Part shown: in pieces, positions 43,773 through 52,698 of the stretch
How positions within the stretch are numbered: the first letter of the stretch is position 1
How the letters are laid out: every line of letters starts with the position of its first letter
Origin: Neptuniibacter sp. 1_MG-2023
Lineage (GTDB): Bacteria; Pseudomonadota; Gammaproteobacteria; Pseudomonadales; Balneatricaceae
Direction: 5' to 3'
Length of the DNA: 64,000 nt
Assembly (NCBI RefSeq): GCF_030547185.1
Contig: NZ_JAUOQR010000004.1
Span: 124,001-188,000 of the forward strand
The notes under the pieces: generated by a model
Seen by the model: the letters and a program-made list of their open reading frames with translations, nothing else
What the model was told of the DNA's origin: nothing
The model's database searches: none
Program-made: the position numbers and the translations under genes

Positions 43773-44282
43773 TTAAAAAAGGTCTTGTTGGGTATTGAGC
43801 ACATGTAAACGATCTCCAACTTTGATCTCACCTGAGCGGATGATTTTACAGCATAATCCGCCGTGGCCAAGCATTGCACTAATACCATTATGACCTAAGG
43901 CTGCTTCCATTCTTGAGCAGGGGTGGCATAAAGCGCTGGCTTCAAATACAGCACTGCCGATTCGAAACTGTTGGTATCTTAACGCATTGAGATTAATGCC
44001 GGATACAACAAGGTTTCTCCGTAAAAGATCGGGGGCTATAGTGCTTTTGTTAGCGTAATAAGCGATTTGTTGAATAAACTCTTCAGAGATAAGCGTTACT
44101 TGGCGTGCAGAGCCGGGCGTTTTTATGCAGCGATGATCACCTTCTAAGCCTTTGTGTTTAATTGCCATGACATGATCAAGTGAGATCAGGGGCTGTTTAC
44201 GCTCTGGTCTAATGCCTATCCAGTTAAGCGTACCGGGAGGTAGATCTTTTGCGTAACGTAAAAATAAACTATGTAAGCTCAT
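43773..44282 (-). CDS. MOSC-domain protein
   Basis: The 169-residue protein has the MOSC domain found in molybdenum-cofactor sulfurase C-terminal regions and YiiM-like proteins. Recognisable parts are GLEGDHRCIKTPGSARQVTLI (about 62-82), the conserved Cys in SALCHPCSRMEAALG (about 128-142) and GGLCCKIIRSGEIKVGD near the end. Such proteins bind the cofactor or reduce N-hydroxylated compounds. The ATG at 44282 is chosen because a longer version would overlap the small Cys-rich gene upstream, which ends 10 bp before. Confidence 0.82.
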   Translation of the reverse strand: MSLHSLFLRYAKDLPPGTLNWIGIRPERKQPLISLDHVMAIKHKGLEGDHRCIKTPGSARQVTLISEEFIQQIAYYANKSTIAPDLLRRNLVVSGINLNALRYQQFRIGSAVFEASALCHPCSRMEAALGHNGISAMLGHGGLCCKIIRSGEIKVGDRLHVLNTQQDLF

Positions 44283-44292
44283 AAAACGATGG

Positions 44293-44472
44293 CTACTCCC
44301 ATTCCTGCTTTGCTTCCACGTAGATCTTTTGATCGCTTTCGGTGATGAAAAGTTCAATCGGTTGGCAGCAGATCTCGCAATCTTGAATCATCTGCTGATC
44401 AATATCGTTGTCCGGATCTACTTCAGCAGTATTTGGGGTCATACAGTAAGGACATTCGAAAGATATGAACAT
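44293..44472 (-). CDS. CPxCG-motif cysteine-rich small protein
   Basis: A 59-residue frame from ATG 44472 (preceded by gaggtg) to TAG 44293 has zinc-ribbon-like Cys pairs: ECPYCMTPN near residues 6-14 and CEICCQPIELF near 32-42. This matches the family of small CPXCG proteins of gammaproteobacteria, of unknown function, thought to bind zinc. The codons fit a real gene; it is just too short for long-frame searches. It is co-directional with the MOSC gene, 10 bp away. Confidence 0.85.
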   Translation of the reverse strand: MFISFECPYCMTPNTAEVDPDNDIDQQMIQDCEICCQPIELFITESDQKIYVEAKQEWE

Positions 44473-44594
44473 AGCACCTCTTTTAAGATCAATTTGAACA
44501 AGAGTGTGGTTTTCGTTTATCGCTTGTGGAAAGGGTTTGGTAGCCTGTTTAAATTTAAATGATACAGGCTAGGTTTAGAATAGCTGAAAGGCGG

Positions 44595-45089
44595 TTAGTA
44601 TTCCGGATTAATTATGGCATTGATTAATTCAAATGGGCGCGCATGATTTTCTTGAGCAATATCTTTCAGGCTTAGTTGTTCTGAACTAACGCTAAAATTG
44701 GCGATCTCTAAATCAATCAGTAATTGCTCTATATTACGCTCTTCAAAGGAGGCGATCTGTTCTAGTGACTTCTCTGAGTAGAGTTCAATAAGTTGCTTGT
44801 CTGGATGTGGTTTATGCTCTATTGGCGTTAAGGCTAGAGCGCTAGCTCCTAGTAATATAAAACTTATAACGGCAAGGCCCGTTTTCTTTGAGAAGTATTG
44901 TTTAAAGGAGCGCCAGTGAAACTGAATATGTAGCAGAGTCGCTGCGGCCATGATAAGGCCAATCCACTCATGCATTAATTTGACTACATCTTTCCCTATA
45001 TGGAAAAACATCATAACGCCACTAATCGCAATAATTAGACCGCTAGCGATGATGAGGGGCGTTGAAAAATGACGGTGGTTGTATTTCAT
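44595..45089 (-). CDS. DUF4405-like membrane protein
   Basis: This 164-residue membrane protein has three or so hydrophobic helices (about 9-27, 39-55 and 71-87), with His residues at suitable spots (FHIGKD, MHEWIG, LHIQFHW) to bind haem b. A soluble C-terminal region of about 60 residues follows, with an acidic helix. The helical part fits the DUF4405/cytochrome-b561-like fold. Its function is not known; a role in periplasmic or membrane electron transfer is an inference. It stands alone between the CPxCG gene and the alanine operon. Confidence 0.68.
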   Translation of the reverse strand: MKYNHRHFSTPLIIASGLIIAISGVMMFFHIGKDVVKLMHEWIGLIMAAATLLHIQFHWRSFKQYFSKKTGLAVISFILLGASALALTPIEHKPHPDKQLIELYSEKSLEQIASFEERNIEQLLIDLEIANFSVSSEQLSLKDIAQENHARPFELINAIINPEY

Positions 45090-45238
45090 AACGATGATCC
45101 AAATAAGCTATATCTCTTTATAGAAATTATGCCGTTAGGAAGAGTTAACTAGGGTTTATAAACTGTAAAGAAAAGTAAAGGAGGGTCTTAAAGTTAAGGC
45201 GAAGGCGATTAAGAGGGTGGGCTCTTGTTATTGAGCAT

Positions 45239-45266
45239 AAAAAAAAGGGGGCGTTAAATGCCCCCT
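45239..45266 (-). terminator. Terminator of the dadA-ridA-alr-ridA operon
   Basis: Read on the minus strand, a GC-rich stem (gggggc/gccccc, 45247-45265) is followed by eight T (as A on the plus strand at 45239-45246). It lies 33 bp after the last gene of the operon. Confidence 0.85.
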
Positions 45267-45298
45267 AAAAGTTTCTATGAATATGATCGATTGAGCAT

Positions 45299-45646
45299 TT
45301 AATATGCGGCAGTGACACTCAATTCAACAAGTATCTCAGGACGCGCCATACGTGCTTCTACACAAGCACGAGCAGGCTTTTCACAGTCTGCTACCCATGC
45401 GTCCCAGACTTTATTCATCGCAGCAAAATCTTTCATATCACGGATATATATAGTGACAGAAAGTAATTGATTACGGTGGCTACCCGCTTTAGCGAGTAAG
45501 TCATCAATTTTATCTAGGCAGCGTTGCGTTTGTTCTGCTATATCCCACTGGGCTTCGCCAGCGGTTTGGCCGCAAAGGTAAACGGTATTGTTATGCTTAA
45601 CGATACGGCTCATGCGTTCGGTAGATTCCATGCGCTCAATGCTCAT
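45299..45646 (-). CDS. RidA-family protein (second copy)
   Basis: This 115-residue YjgF/RidA-family protein has the GQTAGEAQW and the C-terminal [22 protein letters not shown] segments. The Arg in ARACVEARM is in the position of the family's catalytic Arg. The start at 45646 has a gagga site upstream; a longer start would reach into the alr gene. RidA proteins hydrolyse reactive enamines and imines. It is the last gene of the alanine operon. This copy is only distantly similar to the first one (46823), so it may belong to another Rid subgroup. Confidence 0.85.
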   Translation of the reverse strand: MSIERMESTERMSRIVKHNNTVYLCGQTAGEAQWDIAEQTQRCLDKIDDLLAKAGSHRNQLLSVTIYIRDMKDFAAMNKVWDAWVADCEKPARACVEARMARPEILVELSVTAAY

Positions 45647-45656
45647 AGATGTTTCC

Positions 45657-46733
45657 TCAAATATATTTTTTGTGTACACGGCGAGTAATACCGGTAAACA
45701 AGGTGTAGGGGATAGTGTCGCAACAAGCGGCGACTTCTGAAGCTAGTAAGTTCTCGCCCCAAAGCTCCACATAGCTACCAACTTTAGCGTCTGGAATATC
45801 ACTGAGATCAACGGCCAACATATCCATAGAAACGCGACCAATAATGCGGCTTTTATGTCCATCCACAAGTACGGGGGTGCCATTTTTCGCATGACGTGGG
45901 TAACCATCGGCATATCCCATAGCGACCGTACCTACACGGGTGGGTTTGTCACAGGTCCATGTGGCGCTGTAGCCTACACTTTCACCCGGCTCGATTTCGC
46001 GAACGGCAATAACTTCTGAGCTTAATGTCATAGCTGGTTTTAGCTGATCGGCTAACTTATGTGCTTCAGCAAAAGGGCTTGCACCGTAAAGGATAATACC
46101 TGGGCGCTGCCAGTCCCTACGTGCATTATCATGTCCAAGGGTTCCGGCTGAATTGGCCATACTGATCGGCGCTTTGAGCTCATCAGCGAGAGTGTCCAAA
46201 ATCTGGATTTGTTCAGCTGTTGTATTAAGTTCAGGCTCATCGGCAGCAGAGAAGTGGCTCATTAATACAACATGTTCAACTTGAGGTAGAGCCGATAGCT
46301 TATTAAATGCCTCTTTGTATTCACCTGGAGTGATACCTAAACGATGCATGCCATTATCTAATTTCAACCATGCGGTGATAGGTTTGTTTAGTGGAGCATT
46401 AGCAATAATATCGATCTGATCTGCGTTGTGAACTGCGCACCACAAGTTTTGGTCGCTGATAATAGGTAGCTCATCCGCGGTGAAAAAACCTTCTAGTAAT
46501 AATATAGGTAAGCTAATACCTGCATTGCGAAGCTCAATGGCTTCCTCAATACAGGCTACGCCAAACCCATCTGCATCTTTACTTAAGGCTTTGGCAACTT
46601 CTACGGCACCATGTCCATAGGCATTGGCTTTTATAATAGCCAATGCGCCTTGTTTAGGCGCCACAGATTTAGCCAAAAGATAATTCTGACGTATAGCATC
46701 TAAGTTAATTGTAGCGGTGGCTGGGCGTGCCAT
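45657..46733 (-). CDS. alr: Alanine racemase
   Basis: The 358-residue PLP enzyme shows the lysine-containing [15 protein letters not shown] motif (about 31-45), the [10 protein letters not shown] segment and the tyrosine in ESVGYSATW with [10 protein letters not shown] following. These match alanine racemase. The product supplies L- or D-alanine for catabolism or for peptidoglycan. It lies between two RidA genes and downstream of dadA, which makes a catabolic (DadX-like) role likely; the sequence alone does not separate Alr from DadX. Confidence 0.92.
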   Translation of the reverse strand: MARPATATINLDAIRQNYLLAKSVAPKQGALAIIKANAYGHGAVEVAKALSKDADGFGVACIEEAIELRNAGISLPILLLEGFFTADELPIISDQNLWCAVHNADQIDIIANAPLNKPITAWLKLDNGMHRLGITPGEYKEAFNKLSALPQVEHVVLMSHFSAADEPELNTTAEQIQILDTLADELKAPISMANSAGTLGHDNARRDWQRPGIILYGASPFAEAHKLADQLKPAMTLSSEVIAVREIEPGESVGYSATWTCDKPTRVGTVAMGYADGYPRHAKNGTPVLVDGHKSRIIGRVSMDMLAVDLSDIPDAKVGSYVELWGENLLASEVAACCDTIPYTLFTGITRRVHKKYI

Positions 46734-46822
46734 GGGAACTCCTAATCGGTGGTGCTTTTAGTAATAATAAATAGCGCTAAAAAATAAAGATGATAATCTC
46801 GTAAAAGCTATTTTAAGCTGTC

Positions 46823-47206
46823 TTATAAAACCATAATCGCTTCGATTTCTATATCAGCATCTTTTGGTAATGCTTTGACCGCATAAGCTGCACGCGCAGG
46901 ATAAGGTGCTTGAAAGTACTTTGCCATGATTTCGTTAACCTGAGCAAAGTAAGATAGGTCAGATAAAAGCACTGTTATTTTAACAAAATCGTTTAGGTTA
47001 CCACCAGCGGCTTCTGCTACCGCTTGTAGGTTTTCGAATACTTGTACGGCTTGTGCTTCAAAAGATTCTGTAACCATCTCCATTGTTTCAGGGTTCAACG
47101 GGATTTGACCTGAAAGGTATACAGTATCACCTGCTTTGACTGCTTGAGAGTATGTGCCGATCGCCGCTGGGGCTTTGTTGGTGGTGATGATAGATTTATT
47201 GCTCAT
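46823..47206 (-). CDS. ridA: RidA family reactive intermediate deaminase
   Basis: The 127-residue protein has all the hallmarks of archetypal Rid[14 protein letters not shown] at the N-terminus, [13 protein letters not shown] and the C-terminal [21 protein letters not shown] with the catalytic Arg. The start at 47206 is chosen for its aagga ribosome site. RidA hydrolyses 2-aminoacrylate and iminopropionate. It sits between dadA and alr in the same operon, where it can handle the imino acid released by DadA. Confidence 0.93.
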   Translation of the reverse strand: MSNKSIITTNKAPAAIGTYSQAVKAGDTVYLSGQIPLNPETMEMVTESFEAQAVQVFENLQAVAEAAGGNLNDFVKITVLLSDLSYFAQVNEIMAKYFQAPYPARAAYAVKALPKDADIEIEAIMVL

Positions 47207-47285
47207 AATAGTTCCTTCAATGTTAACTGATGCCAATCAGTTGGCTGATTGGCATCAAAAATATTAGATACGATTTAGATAGGTG

Positions 47286-48542
47286 TTAAGCGTAACGGGC
47301 TACCGACAAGCCTTCGTTATCTATATCTGGGGCCTTTTGGCTGATTACATCGGCAACGTATTTGCCTGAACCTAGTGACATAGTCCAACCTAAAGTACCG
47401 TGGCCGGTATTTAAGAACAGGTTAGAGATATTGGTTTCGCCAAGAATCGGTGTGCCATCGGGTGTCATCGGACGTAAGCCTGTCCAAAATTCAGCCTGTT
47501 CTATATCGCCACCACCAGGGAAGAGATCATTTACAACAAACTCAACATTGGCACGGCGTTTTTCTTCTAACTCTTTGTTGTAAGAGGCGATCTCTGCGGT
47601 TCCACCAACACGAATACGATCATCAAAACGTGTGACAGCCACTTTATAGGTTTCATCCATAACCGTAGAGGTTGGTGCTTTGGATGGATCTATAATCGGT
47701 ATTGTTAATGAGTAACCTTTGATAGGGTAAACAGGTACTTTTAAACCAATTTTTGAGAGCATTAAGGTTGAATAGCTGCCTAATGCAACGAGGTAAGCAT
47801 CAGATGTCATCTTACCTCTTGAGGTGCTGACACTCACGACTTCATCACCCTCAGTGTTGATGTTAAGAATATCGGTCTTCATCTTGAAGACGACACCTAA
47901 CTTTCTACACTCTTCAGCAAGGGCGTTAGTGAATTTGAAGCAATCACCCGTTTCATCGCCCGGTAGTCGAAGGCCGCCAACGATTTTTTCTTTTACCATT
48001 GCTAGGGCTGGTTCATATTCAATACAACCGTCGGTGTCGAGGGCTTGGAAATTAACCCCACACTCTTCTAAAACAGAGATGTCTTTTTTAGAGTCGCTGA
48101 CCTGTTTATCTGTACGGAACAGTTGCAGCGTACCTTTGCTGCGCTGTTCATAATCTATATCAATCTCTTGACGTAGGTTAATAAAGCAATCGCGACTGTA
48201 TTCAGCTAAACGCATCATTCGAGCTTTATTGGTGTGATAAGCGTCTTCAGTGCAGTTAGTCAGCATTTTTGTCATCCAGCCAAGCGTCTGAATATCGACT
48301 TCTTTGCCGCTAATCATAAACGGGGCAAGGTCTTGCATTAACCATTTAATCGCTTTAAGAGGGATGCCTGGACCAGCCCAAGGAGCTGAGTAACCGGGGG
48401 ATATTTGTCCGGCATTGCCATAACTTGTTTCTAAGGCGACATCTACTTGGCGATCGATTATAGTTACTTCATGGCCTGCTTTGGCTAAATACCAAGCGCT
48501 AGTAACGCCAACCACGCCTGCACCTAAAACCAATACTTTCAT
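47286..48542 (-). CDS. dadA: D-amino-acid dehydrogenase small subunit
   Basis: This 418-residue FAD enzyme begins with the dinucleotide-binding motif VLGAGVVGVTSAWYLAKAG and holds the GNAGQISPGYSAPWAGPG and GLRPMTPDGTPILG segments of DadA. It oxidises D-alanine and other D-amino acids to 2-oxo acids and ammonia, passing electrons to the quinone pool. It is the first gene of the operon with ridA, alr and a second ridA and is divergent from an Lrp-type regulator. That layout marks a catabolic D/L-alanine unit. Confidence 0.93.
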   Translation of the reverse strand: MKVLVLGAGVVGVTSAWYLAKAGHEVTIIDRQVDVALETSYGNAGQISPGYSAPWAGPGIPLKAIKWLMQDLAPFMISGKEVDIQTLGWMTKMLTNCTEDAYHTNKARMMRLAEYSRDCFINLRQEIDIDYEQRSKGTLQLFRTDKQVSDSKKDISVLEECGVNFQALDTDGCIEYEPALAMVKEKIVGGLRLPGDETGDCFKFTNALAEECRKLGVVFKMKTDILNINTEGDEVVSVSTSRGKMTSDAYLVALGSYSTLMLSKIGLKVPVYPIKGYSLTIPIIDPSKAPTSTVMDETYKVAVTRFDDRIRVGGTAEIASYNKELEEKRRANVEFVVNDLFPGGGDIEQAEFWTGLRPMTPDGTPILGETNISNLFLNTGHGTLGWTMSLGSGKYVADVISQKAPDIDNEGLSVARYA

Positions 48543-48683
48543 TGTATGACCTCATTTATTAAATTTATTTTGCTAATGAGAAAACACTAGTTTATTGGCT
48601 TTTTTGTATTAAATGGCTTTGAATTTTTCTATAATTAAGCGATATTAGCTAATTAATTTAATATATGCAGTGGATTTCTCTAT
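48543..48683. promoter_or_regulatory. Divergent dadA/lrp promoter region
   Basis: The 141-bp AT-rich gap (around 48600-48665) separates the divergent dadA and lrp-type genes and is where a local Lrp protein would bind. It has A/T tracts and several inverted short repeats, but no clear box. Confidence 0.35.
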
Positions 48684-49178
48684 ATGACGAATAATAAAAA
48701 ACGTGCATTAGATCGTTTGGATATCAGTATACTGCGTACGTTACAGTCTGATGGTCGAATTAGTTATGTCGACTTAGCGGAGAAGGTAGGATTAAGTTCT
48801 ACGCCTTGTATTGAGCGTGTAAAACGGTTGGAAAAGGAGGGTTATATAGAGGGCTATTATGCTCGCTTGAATCCACAGCTGCTTGATTACAATATGTTGG
48901 TATTTGTAGAGATCTCGTTGTCTTATCAGACACCAGACGCCTTTCGTATGTTTAACAGAGCTGTTTCTGATTTGCCTTATATACTTGAGTGTCATTTAGT
49001 ATCGGGTGATGCAGATTATCTACTTAAAGCTCGTATTAATGATATGTCGCAATATCGTGCGTTATTGGGTGATATGTTATTGACCTTGCCTGGTGTTAAA
49101 AACTCTAAAAGTTACATAGTAATGGAAGAGGTGCGAGAGACATATGCCCTGCCTATTGAGTATAAAGCGAATCCCTAG
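48684..49178 (+). CDS. Lrp/AsnC-family regulator
   Basis: The 164-residue regulator has an N-terminal helix-turn-helix (LDRLDISILRTLQSDGRISYVDLAEKVGLSSTPCIERVKRLEKEGYIEGY region, about 9-57) and a C-terminal RAM/Lrp sensing domain (about 70-155). Such proteins respond to amino acids such as alanine or leucine. Because it is divergent from dadA, it is the probable regulator (DadR/Lrp-like) of the alanine operon and perhaps of the downstream alanine symporter. This is a positional inference. Confidence 0.92.
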   Translation: MTNNKKRALDRLDISILRTLQSDGRISYVDLAEKVGLSSTPCIERVKRLEKEGYIEGYYARLNPQLLDYNMLVFVEISLSYQTPDAFRMFNRAVSDLPYILECHLVSGDADYLLKARINDMSQYRALLGDMLLTLPGVKNSKSYIVMEEVRETYALPIEYKANP

Positions 49179-49819
49179 CTTGGGCTTATATAGATGGATA
49201 GGAAATTGACGCTAAAGTGTCTGTGTTATGTGGAACTTTCTCTTTGCACAATCACATTTTTTGAGTACAGCGGAAATTAATTCTTAAATTCCTAGTATTC
49301 ATTATTCAAAAGGAATCATTCGCTTATTAGCTTTACTGTGTCGCTATTAGCTTTGAAACTTGTCTATAGCAGTGGAAACATCTGTTTATTTGAAATTTTT
49401 ATTATAGATCGCTGCAATCTCTTAATTTTTCCTATAAAAAAGTATATTTCCCTCTCTTAGGGGGGGATATAAAGTTATTTATTCGGAATATCTATTAATT
49501 TCAAAGCCATTATCTAGCTAAATTGACTTATCTTATTGGGAACTACTATTTGTCATAATAGGGCCATAACTGTTAAAAGAGTATTTCTTTTAGTTGGCAA
49601 TAAATGATTTTGATGAGTATTGCTTGTGCTGTGATCGAGGGGATCTGCATGTTAAGCAAACTGATTGAGTCAGCCATTAGTTTGCTGTTTTATTGCAGGT
49701 AGTTGTTAGCTGTTCTTTTGTGTTTATAACACATAAAAAGTGCAGTGCAGCATGTACTAATAATAAGAAGTTCAAGAGTAAACAAACCTCAATTAAGACA
49801 AAAATATCGAGGAAAAATA
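49179..49819. other. 641-bp intergenic region before the alanine symporter
   Basis: The stretch is AT-rich. It holds a hairpin built around tccctctcttaggggggga (about 49448-49466) that could end the lrp message. It also holds an 8-bp inverted repeat agcaaact/agtttgct (49655-49662 with 49679-49686), followed by a T-rich run, upstream of the symporter. I see no glycine riboswitch motifs here. No gene was found. Confidence 0.4.
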
Positions 49820-51193
49820 ATGGAAGCATTAACCGGTTTTATCACTATGGTTAACGGCATCGTATGGGGTCCCATGATGCTTGTATTGATTCTAGGTGTA
49901 GGCTTGTTTTTACAGCTAGGATTAAAACTGATGCCAATCTTTAAGCTTGGTACTGGTTTTAAACTTATGTGGAATGGTCGTAAAGCGACTGATTCAGAAA
50001 GGAAAGAGGGTGACATTTCTCCATTTCAAGCGTTGATGACTGCTATGTCTGCAACGGTTGGTACTGGTAATATCGCAGGTGTTGCGACTGCGGTATTCTT
50101 AGGCGGTCCTGGCGCTCTTTTTTGGATGTGGTGTACTGCGCTAGTGGGTATGGCGACTAAGTTTTCCGAAGCGGTACTAGCGGTTAAATACCGTGAAGTA
50201 GATGAAGAGGGTAACCATGTTGGTGGCCCGATGTATTACATCAAAAATGGTCTTGGTAAAAAATGGGCTTGGATGGGTACGCTTTTTGCCATTTTCGGTA
50301 CGATTGCCGGTTTTGGTATTGGTAACACCGTTCAATCAAACTCAGTTGCATCTGTTCTTGAATCGAATTTCGGTACGCCATTATGGGTGACGGGTGTTGT
50401 TTTAATGGTGCTAACAGCAGCTGTTCTATTGGGCGGTATTAAACGTATTGGTGCTGTTGCGGGTTCGCTTGTGCCTTTGATGGCGATCAGTTATTTGGTT
50501 GCGGGCCTTGTTGTATTAGCGATTAATGCTGATGCTATTCCTCATGCACTTGATCTTATTTTTACTTATGCATTTACAGAATCTGCTGCCGAAGGCGGTT
50601 TTGCCGGTGCAGCGGTATGGGCAGCTATTCGTTTCGGTGTGGCGCGTGGTGTGTTTTCCAACGAAGCTGGTTTAGGTTCTGCGCCTATTGCCCATGCGGC
50701 GTCTCAAACTAAAGATCCTGTTCGTCAGGGTTTGATCGCGATGCTAGGTACATTCCTAGATACTATTATTATCTGTTCTATCACTGGTTTAGTGATTATT
50801 ACATCAGGTGCATGGACTTCCGGTGAGTCCGGTGCAGCACTGACCTCTGCTGCGTTTGCTCAAGCCTTGCCTGGTGTGGGTAACTATATTGTTGCTATAG
50901 CGTTAGCTATTTTCGCCTTTACAACTATTTTGGGGTGGAGCGTTTACGGTGAGCGTTGTGCTGAGTACCTGTTTGGCGTGAAAATTATTGTACCTTTCCG
51001 TATCCTTTGGATTCTAGCGGTTCCTGTTGGTACTTTAGTTGGCTTAGATTTTGTTTGGTTGCTAGCCGATACTCTGAATGCATTAATGGCGATTCCTAAC
51101 TTAGTGGCACTTGCTTTGTTGAGCCCTGTTGTATTCCGTTTAACACGTGAGTATTTCGATAAGCAAGCCGCTGAGTCGCTAGCGGGTAAATAA
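49820..51193 (+). CDS. Alanine/glycine:sodium symporter (AGCS family)
   Basis: This 457-residue transporter of the AGCS/AlsT family has about ten membrane helices. It carries the conserved ATVGTGNIAGVATAVFLGGPG and AIRFGVARGVFSNEAGLGSAPIAHA segments, which are typical of the family's ion/substrate region. The ATG at 49820 follows a tcgagga ribosome site; the earlier ATG at 49745 would add a 25-residue polar leader. It probably supplies the alanine that the adjacent dad/alr operon breaks down. An intrinsic terminator follows. Confidence 0.93.
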   Translation: MEALTGFITMVNGIVWGPMMLVLILGVGLFLQLGLKLMPIFKLGTGFKLMWNGRKATDSERKEGDISPFQALMTAMSATVGTGNIAGVATAVFLGGPGALFWMWCTALVGMATKFSEAVLAVKYREVDEEGNHVGGPMYYIKNGLGKKWAWMGTLFAIFGTIAGFGIGNTVQSNSVASVLESNFGTPLWVTGVVLMVLTAAVLLGGIKRIGAVAGSLVPLMAISYLVAGLVVLAINADAIPHALDLIFTYAFTESAAEGGFAGAAVWAAIRFGVARGVFSNEAGLGSAPIAHAASQTKDPVRQGLIAMLGTFLDTIIICSITGLVIITSGAWTSGESGAALTSAAFAQALPGVGNYIVAIALAIFAFTTILGWSVYGERCAEYLFGVKIIVPFRILWILAVPVGTLVGLDFVWLLADTLNALMAIPNLVALALLSPVVFRLTREYFDKQAAESLAGK

Positions 51194-51240
51194 ACTGCGG
51201 CGTTAAAGCATAAACATAAATCACACTGTTTTTAAAGTCG

Positions 51241-51269
51241 AAAAACCGAGCGTTTGCTCGGTTTTTTTT
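51241..51269 (+). terminator. Intrinsic terminator after the alanine symporter
   Basis: An 11-bp stem (aaaaaccgagc 51241-51251 with gctcggttttt 51256-51266) with a 4-base loop is followed by a T-run. Confidence 0.9.
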
Positions 51270-51338
51270 GTCTATTTATAGGCGGTTTTTTTACATAACT
51301 TTACAGATTAATTTTTAATATTAGATTATTCTTACCTA

Positions 51339-51358
51339 GTGAGAATGATATTATTATG
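51339..51358 (+). promoter_or_regulatory. Fur-like site upstream of cytochrome c'
   Basis: The stretch gtgagaatgatattattatg matches the left half of the Fur consensus well and the right half poorly. It lies about 35 bp ahead of the cytochrome c' gene, so iron control is possible but not shown. Confidence 0.35.
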
Positions 51359-51391
51359 TCTGATAATTAAATCAGTGAGGAGAGTCTAACA

Positions 51392-51865
51392 ATGGAAAAG
51401 TTTATTAAGGCAGCGTTGTGCGCAACGGTATTAGCGACAACCGTTTCACCTGCTATGGCAGAAGATTTCCCTTTTGAAGACCAGATAGAAGGCCGTCAAG
51501 GTTTCTTCCAGATGGTGAAGTTTAATATGGGCGTGCTTGGTGCGATGGCTAAAGGGAAGCGTGATTATGATGCTGAATTGGCTCAAGCGATTGCCAATAA
51601 CCTGAAAAACGCGGCGGCAATGGATAATGCACTGATGTGGCCAAAAGGTTCTGATATGGATGCTAAAGGCTTGTCTGATGTAACAAAAGCTAAAGCAGAC
51701 ATTTGGGCGGCTGATTCCGATATTGGTGAAAAACATAAAAACTGGGTAGCGGCGACAAATACAATGGCAGAAAGTGCAGGCCAGGGTCTTGACGCGTTAC
51801 GTGATGCGATTGGTCCTTTAGGTAAGTCATGTAAGTCTTGTCACGACAATTACAAAGCTAAGTAA
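51392..51865 (+). CDS. Cytochrome c' (cytochrome c-prime)
   Basis: This 157-residue periplasmic cytochrome has a signal peptide cleaved near AMA-E (about residue 23) and a four-helix bundle. It ends in the C-terminal haem c motif CKSCH (about 148-152), as is characteristic of the cytochrome c' class. Members bind NO and can protect against nitrosative stress. It is followed by a cytochrome b561 gene, a common pairing, and lies behind a Fur-like site. The identity follows from the C-terminal CxxCH and helical pattern. Confidence 0.88.
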   Translation: MEKFIKAALCATVLATTVSPAMAEDFPFEDQIEGRQGFFQMVKFNMGVLGAMAKGKRDYDAELAQAIANNLKNAAAMDNALMWPKGSDMDAKGLSDVTKAKADIWAADSDIGEKHKNWVAATNTMAESAGQGLDALRDAIGPLGKSCKSCHDNYKAK

Positions 51866-51944
51866 AGAGATCTAAAGGTAGTCTTGTTGCTTAATAGGGC
51901 TACCTTCTATTGAAATCTTCAATGGTATATGGAGTATTAAATTG

Positions 51945-52601
51945 ATGGTTAAAATTTGGGATCTACCGACCCGGATTTTCCACTGGGTGCTAGTTTCACT
52001 TTTTCTGTTTCTGATTTATAGCGGTAATTGGGATGACAGCCTGATGCAATGGCACTTTTATAGTGGCTACCTATTATCTGGTTTGATTCTTTTTCGTATT
52101 TTATGGGGCATCGTGGGTACTTATTATGCGCGTTTCTGCTCTTTTATTGTTTCACCAATCAAGGGGCTTAGTTATCTAAAGTCGACTTTTAAAGGTGATA
52201 CATCAGAACATTTCTATGGCCATAACCCTGCTGGCGCAATGATGGTTGTGATGCTTATTTTACTGCTTATGCTGCAAGTCGCTTCAGGCCTAGTAACCTC
52301 AGACGAGGTATTATGGGAAGGCCCTTTTTATGCGAGCGTAAGTGATGAACTGGCAAGTTTAGGCGCAGAAGTTCATCATACTGTACAGATTATCCTACAG
52401 TGTTTAGTTGGATTACATATTTTGGGTGTTATTACACATAGCATCTTATTTAAAGAGAAGCTGGTGGCTTCTATGGTGACGGGAACAAAGAAGGATTTAG
52501 GTAACGCAAAACCTAGAGAACCTGTTAATCCTGTTGCTTTGTTAATGTGTGTCGCATTAAGCGTTGCTTGGGTGTATTACCTGTTTGGTTTACCTATCTA
52601 A
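51945..52601 (+). CDS. Cytochrome b561-like membrane protein
   Basis: This 218-residue membrane protein of the bacterial cytochrome b561 family has four helices. His ligands are placed in FHWVLVSLF near the N-terminus (KIWDLPTRIFHWV), in WHFYSGYLL and in the later HHTVQIILQ/LHILGVITHS segments. The family passes electrons between quinones and periplasmic cytochromes. It follows cytochrome c' at about 80 bp and is likely its membrane partner. The start is set at the ATG at 51945; the TTG one codon earlier is in the same frame. Confidence 0.88.
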   Translation: MVKIWDLPTRIFHWVLVSLFLFLIYSGNWDDSLMQWHFYSGYLLSGLILFRILWGIVGTYYARFCSFIVSPIKGLSYLKSTFKGDTSEHFYGHNPAGAMMVVMLILLLMLQVASGLVTSDEVLWEGPFYASVSDELASLGAEVHHTVQIILQCLVGLHILGVITHSILFKEKLVASMVTGTKKDLGNAKPREPVNPVALLMCVALSVAWVYYLFGLPI

Positions 52602-52618
52602 TATATGCCTCTTTTAGT

Positions 52619-52645
52619 TTAAGGGAGCGTTCTGACCTCCCTTAT
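52619..52645. terminator. Hairpin between convergent cytochrome b561 and fumarase genes
   Basis: An 8-bp stem (taagggag with ctccctta) and a 9-base loop lie in the gap between two convergent genes. A second, larger inverted repeat (cttaacct at 52662-52669 with aggttaag at 52701-52708) overlaps the fumarase stop. Confidence 0.55.
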
Positions 52646-52698
52646 CCATTTCTTATACTGACTTAACCTCTAGCGCTTAGACTATTTTAGATAAGGGG

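Noticed and set aside
49179-49819. Possible glycine riboswitch before the alanine/glycine symporter
   Set aside because: Such genes often carry one, but none of the conserved glycine-aptamer core sequences was found in the gap.
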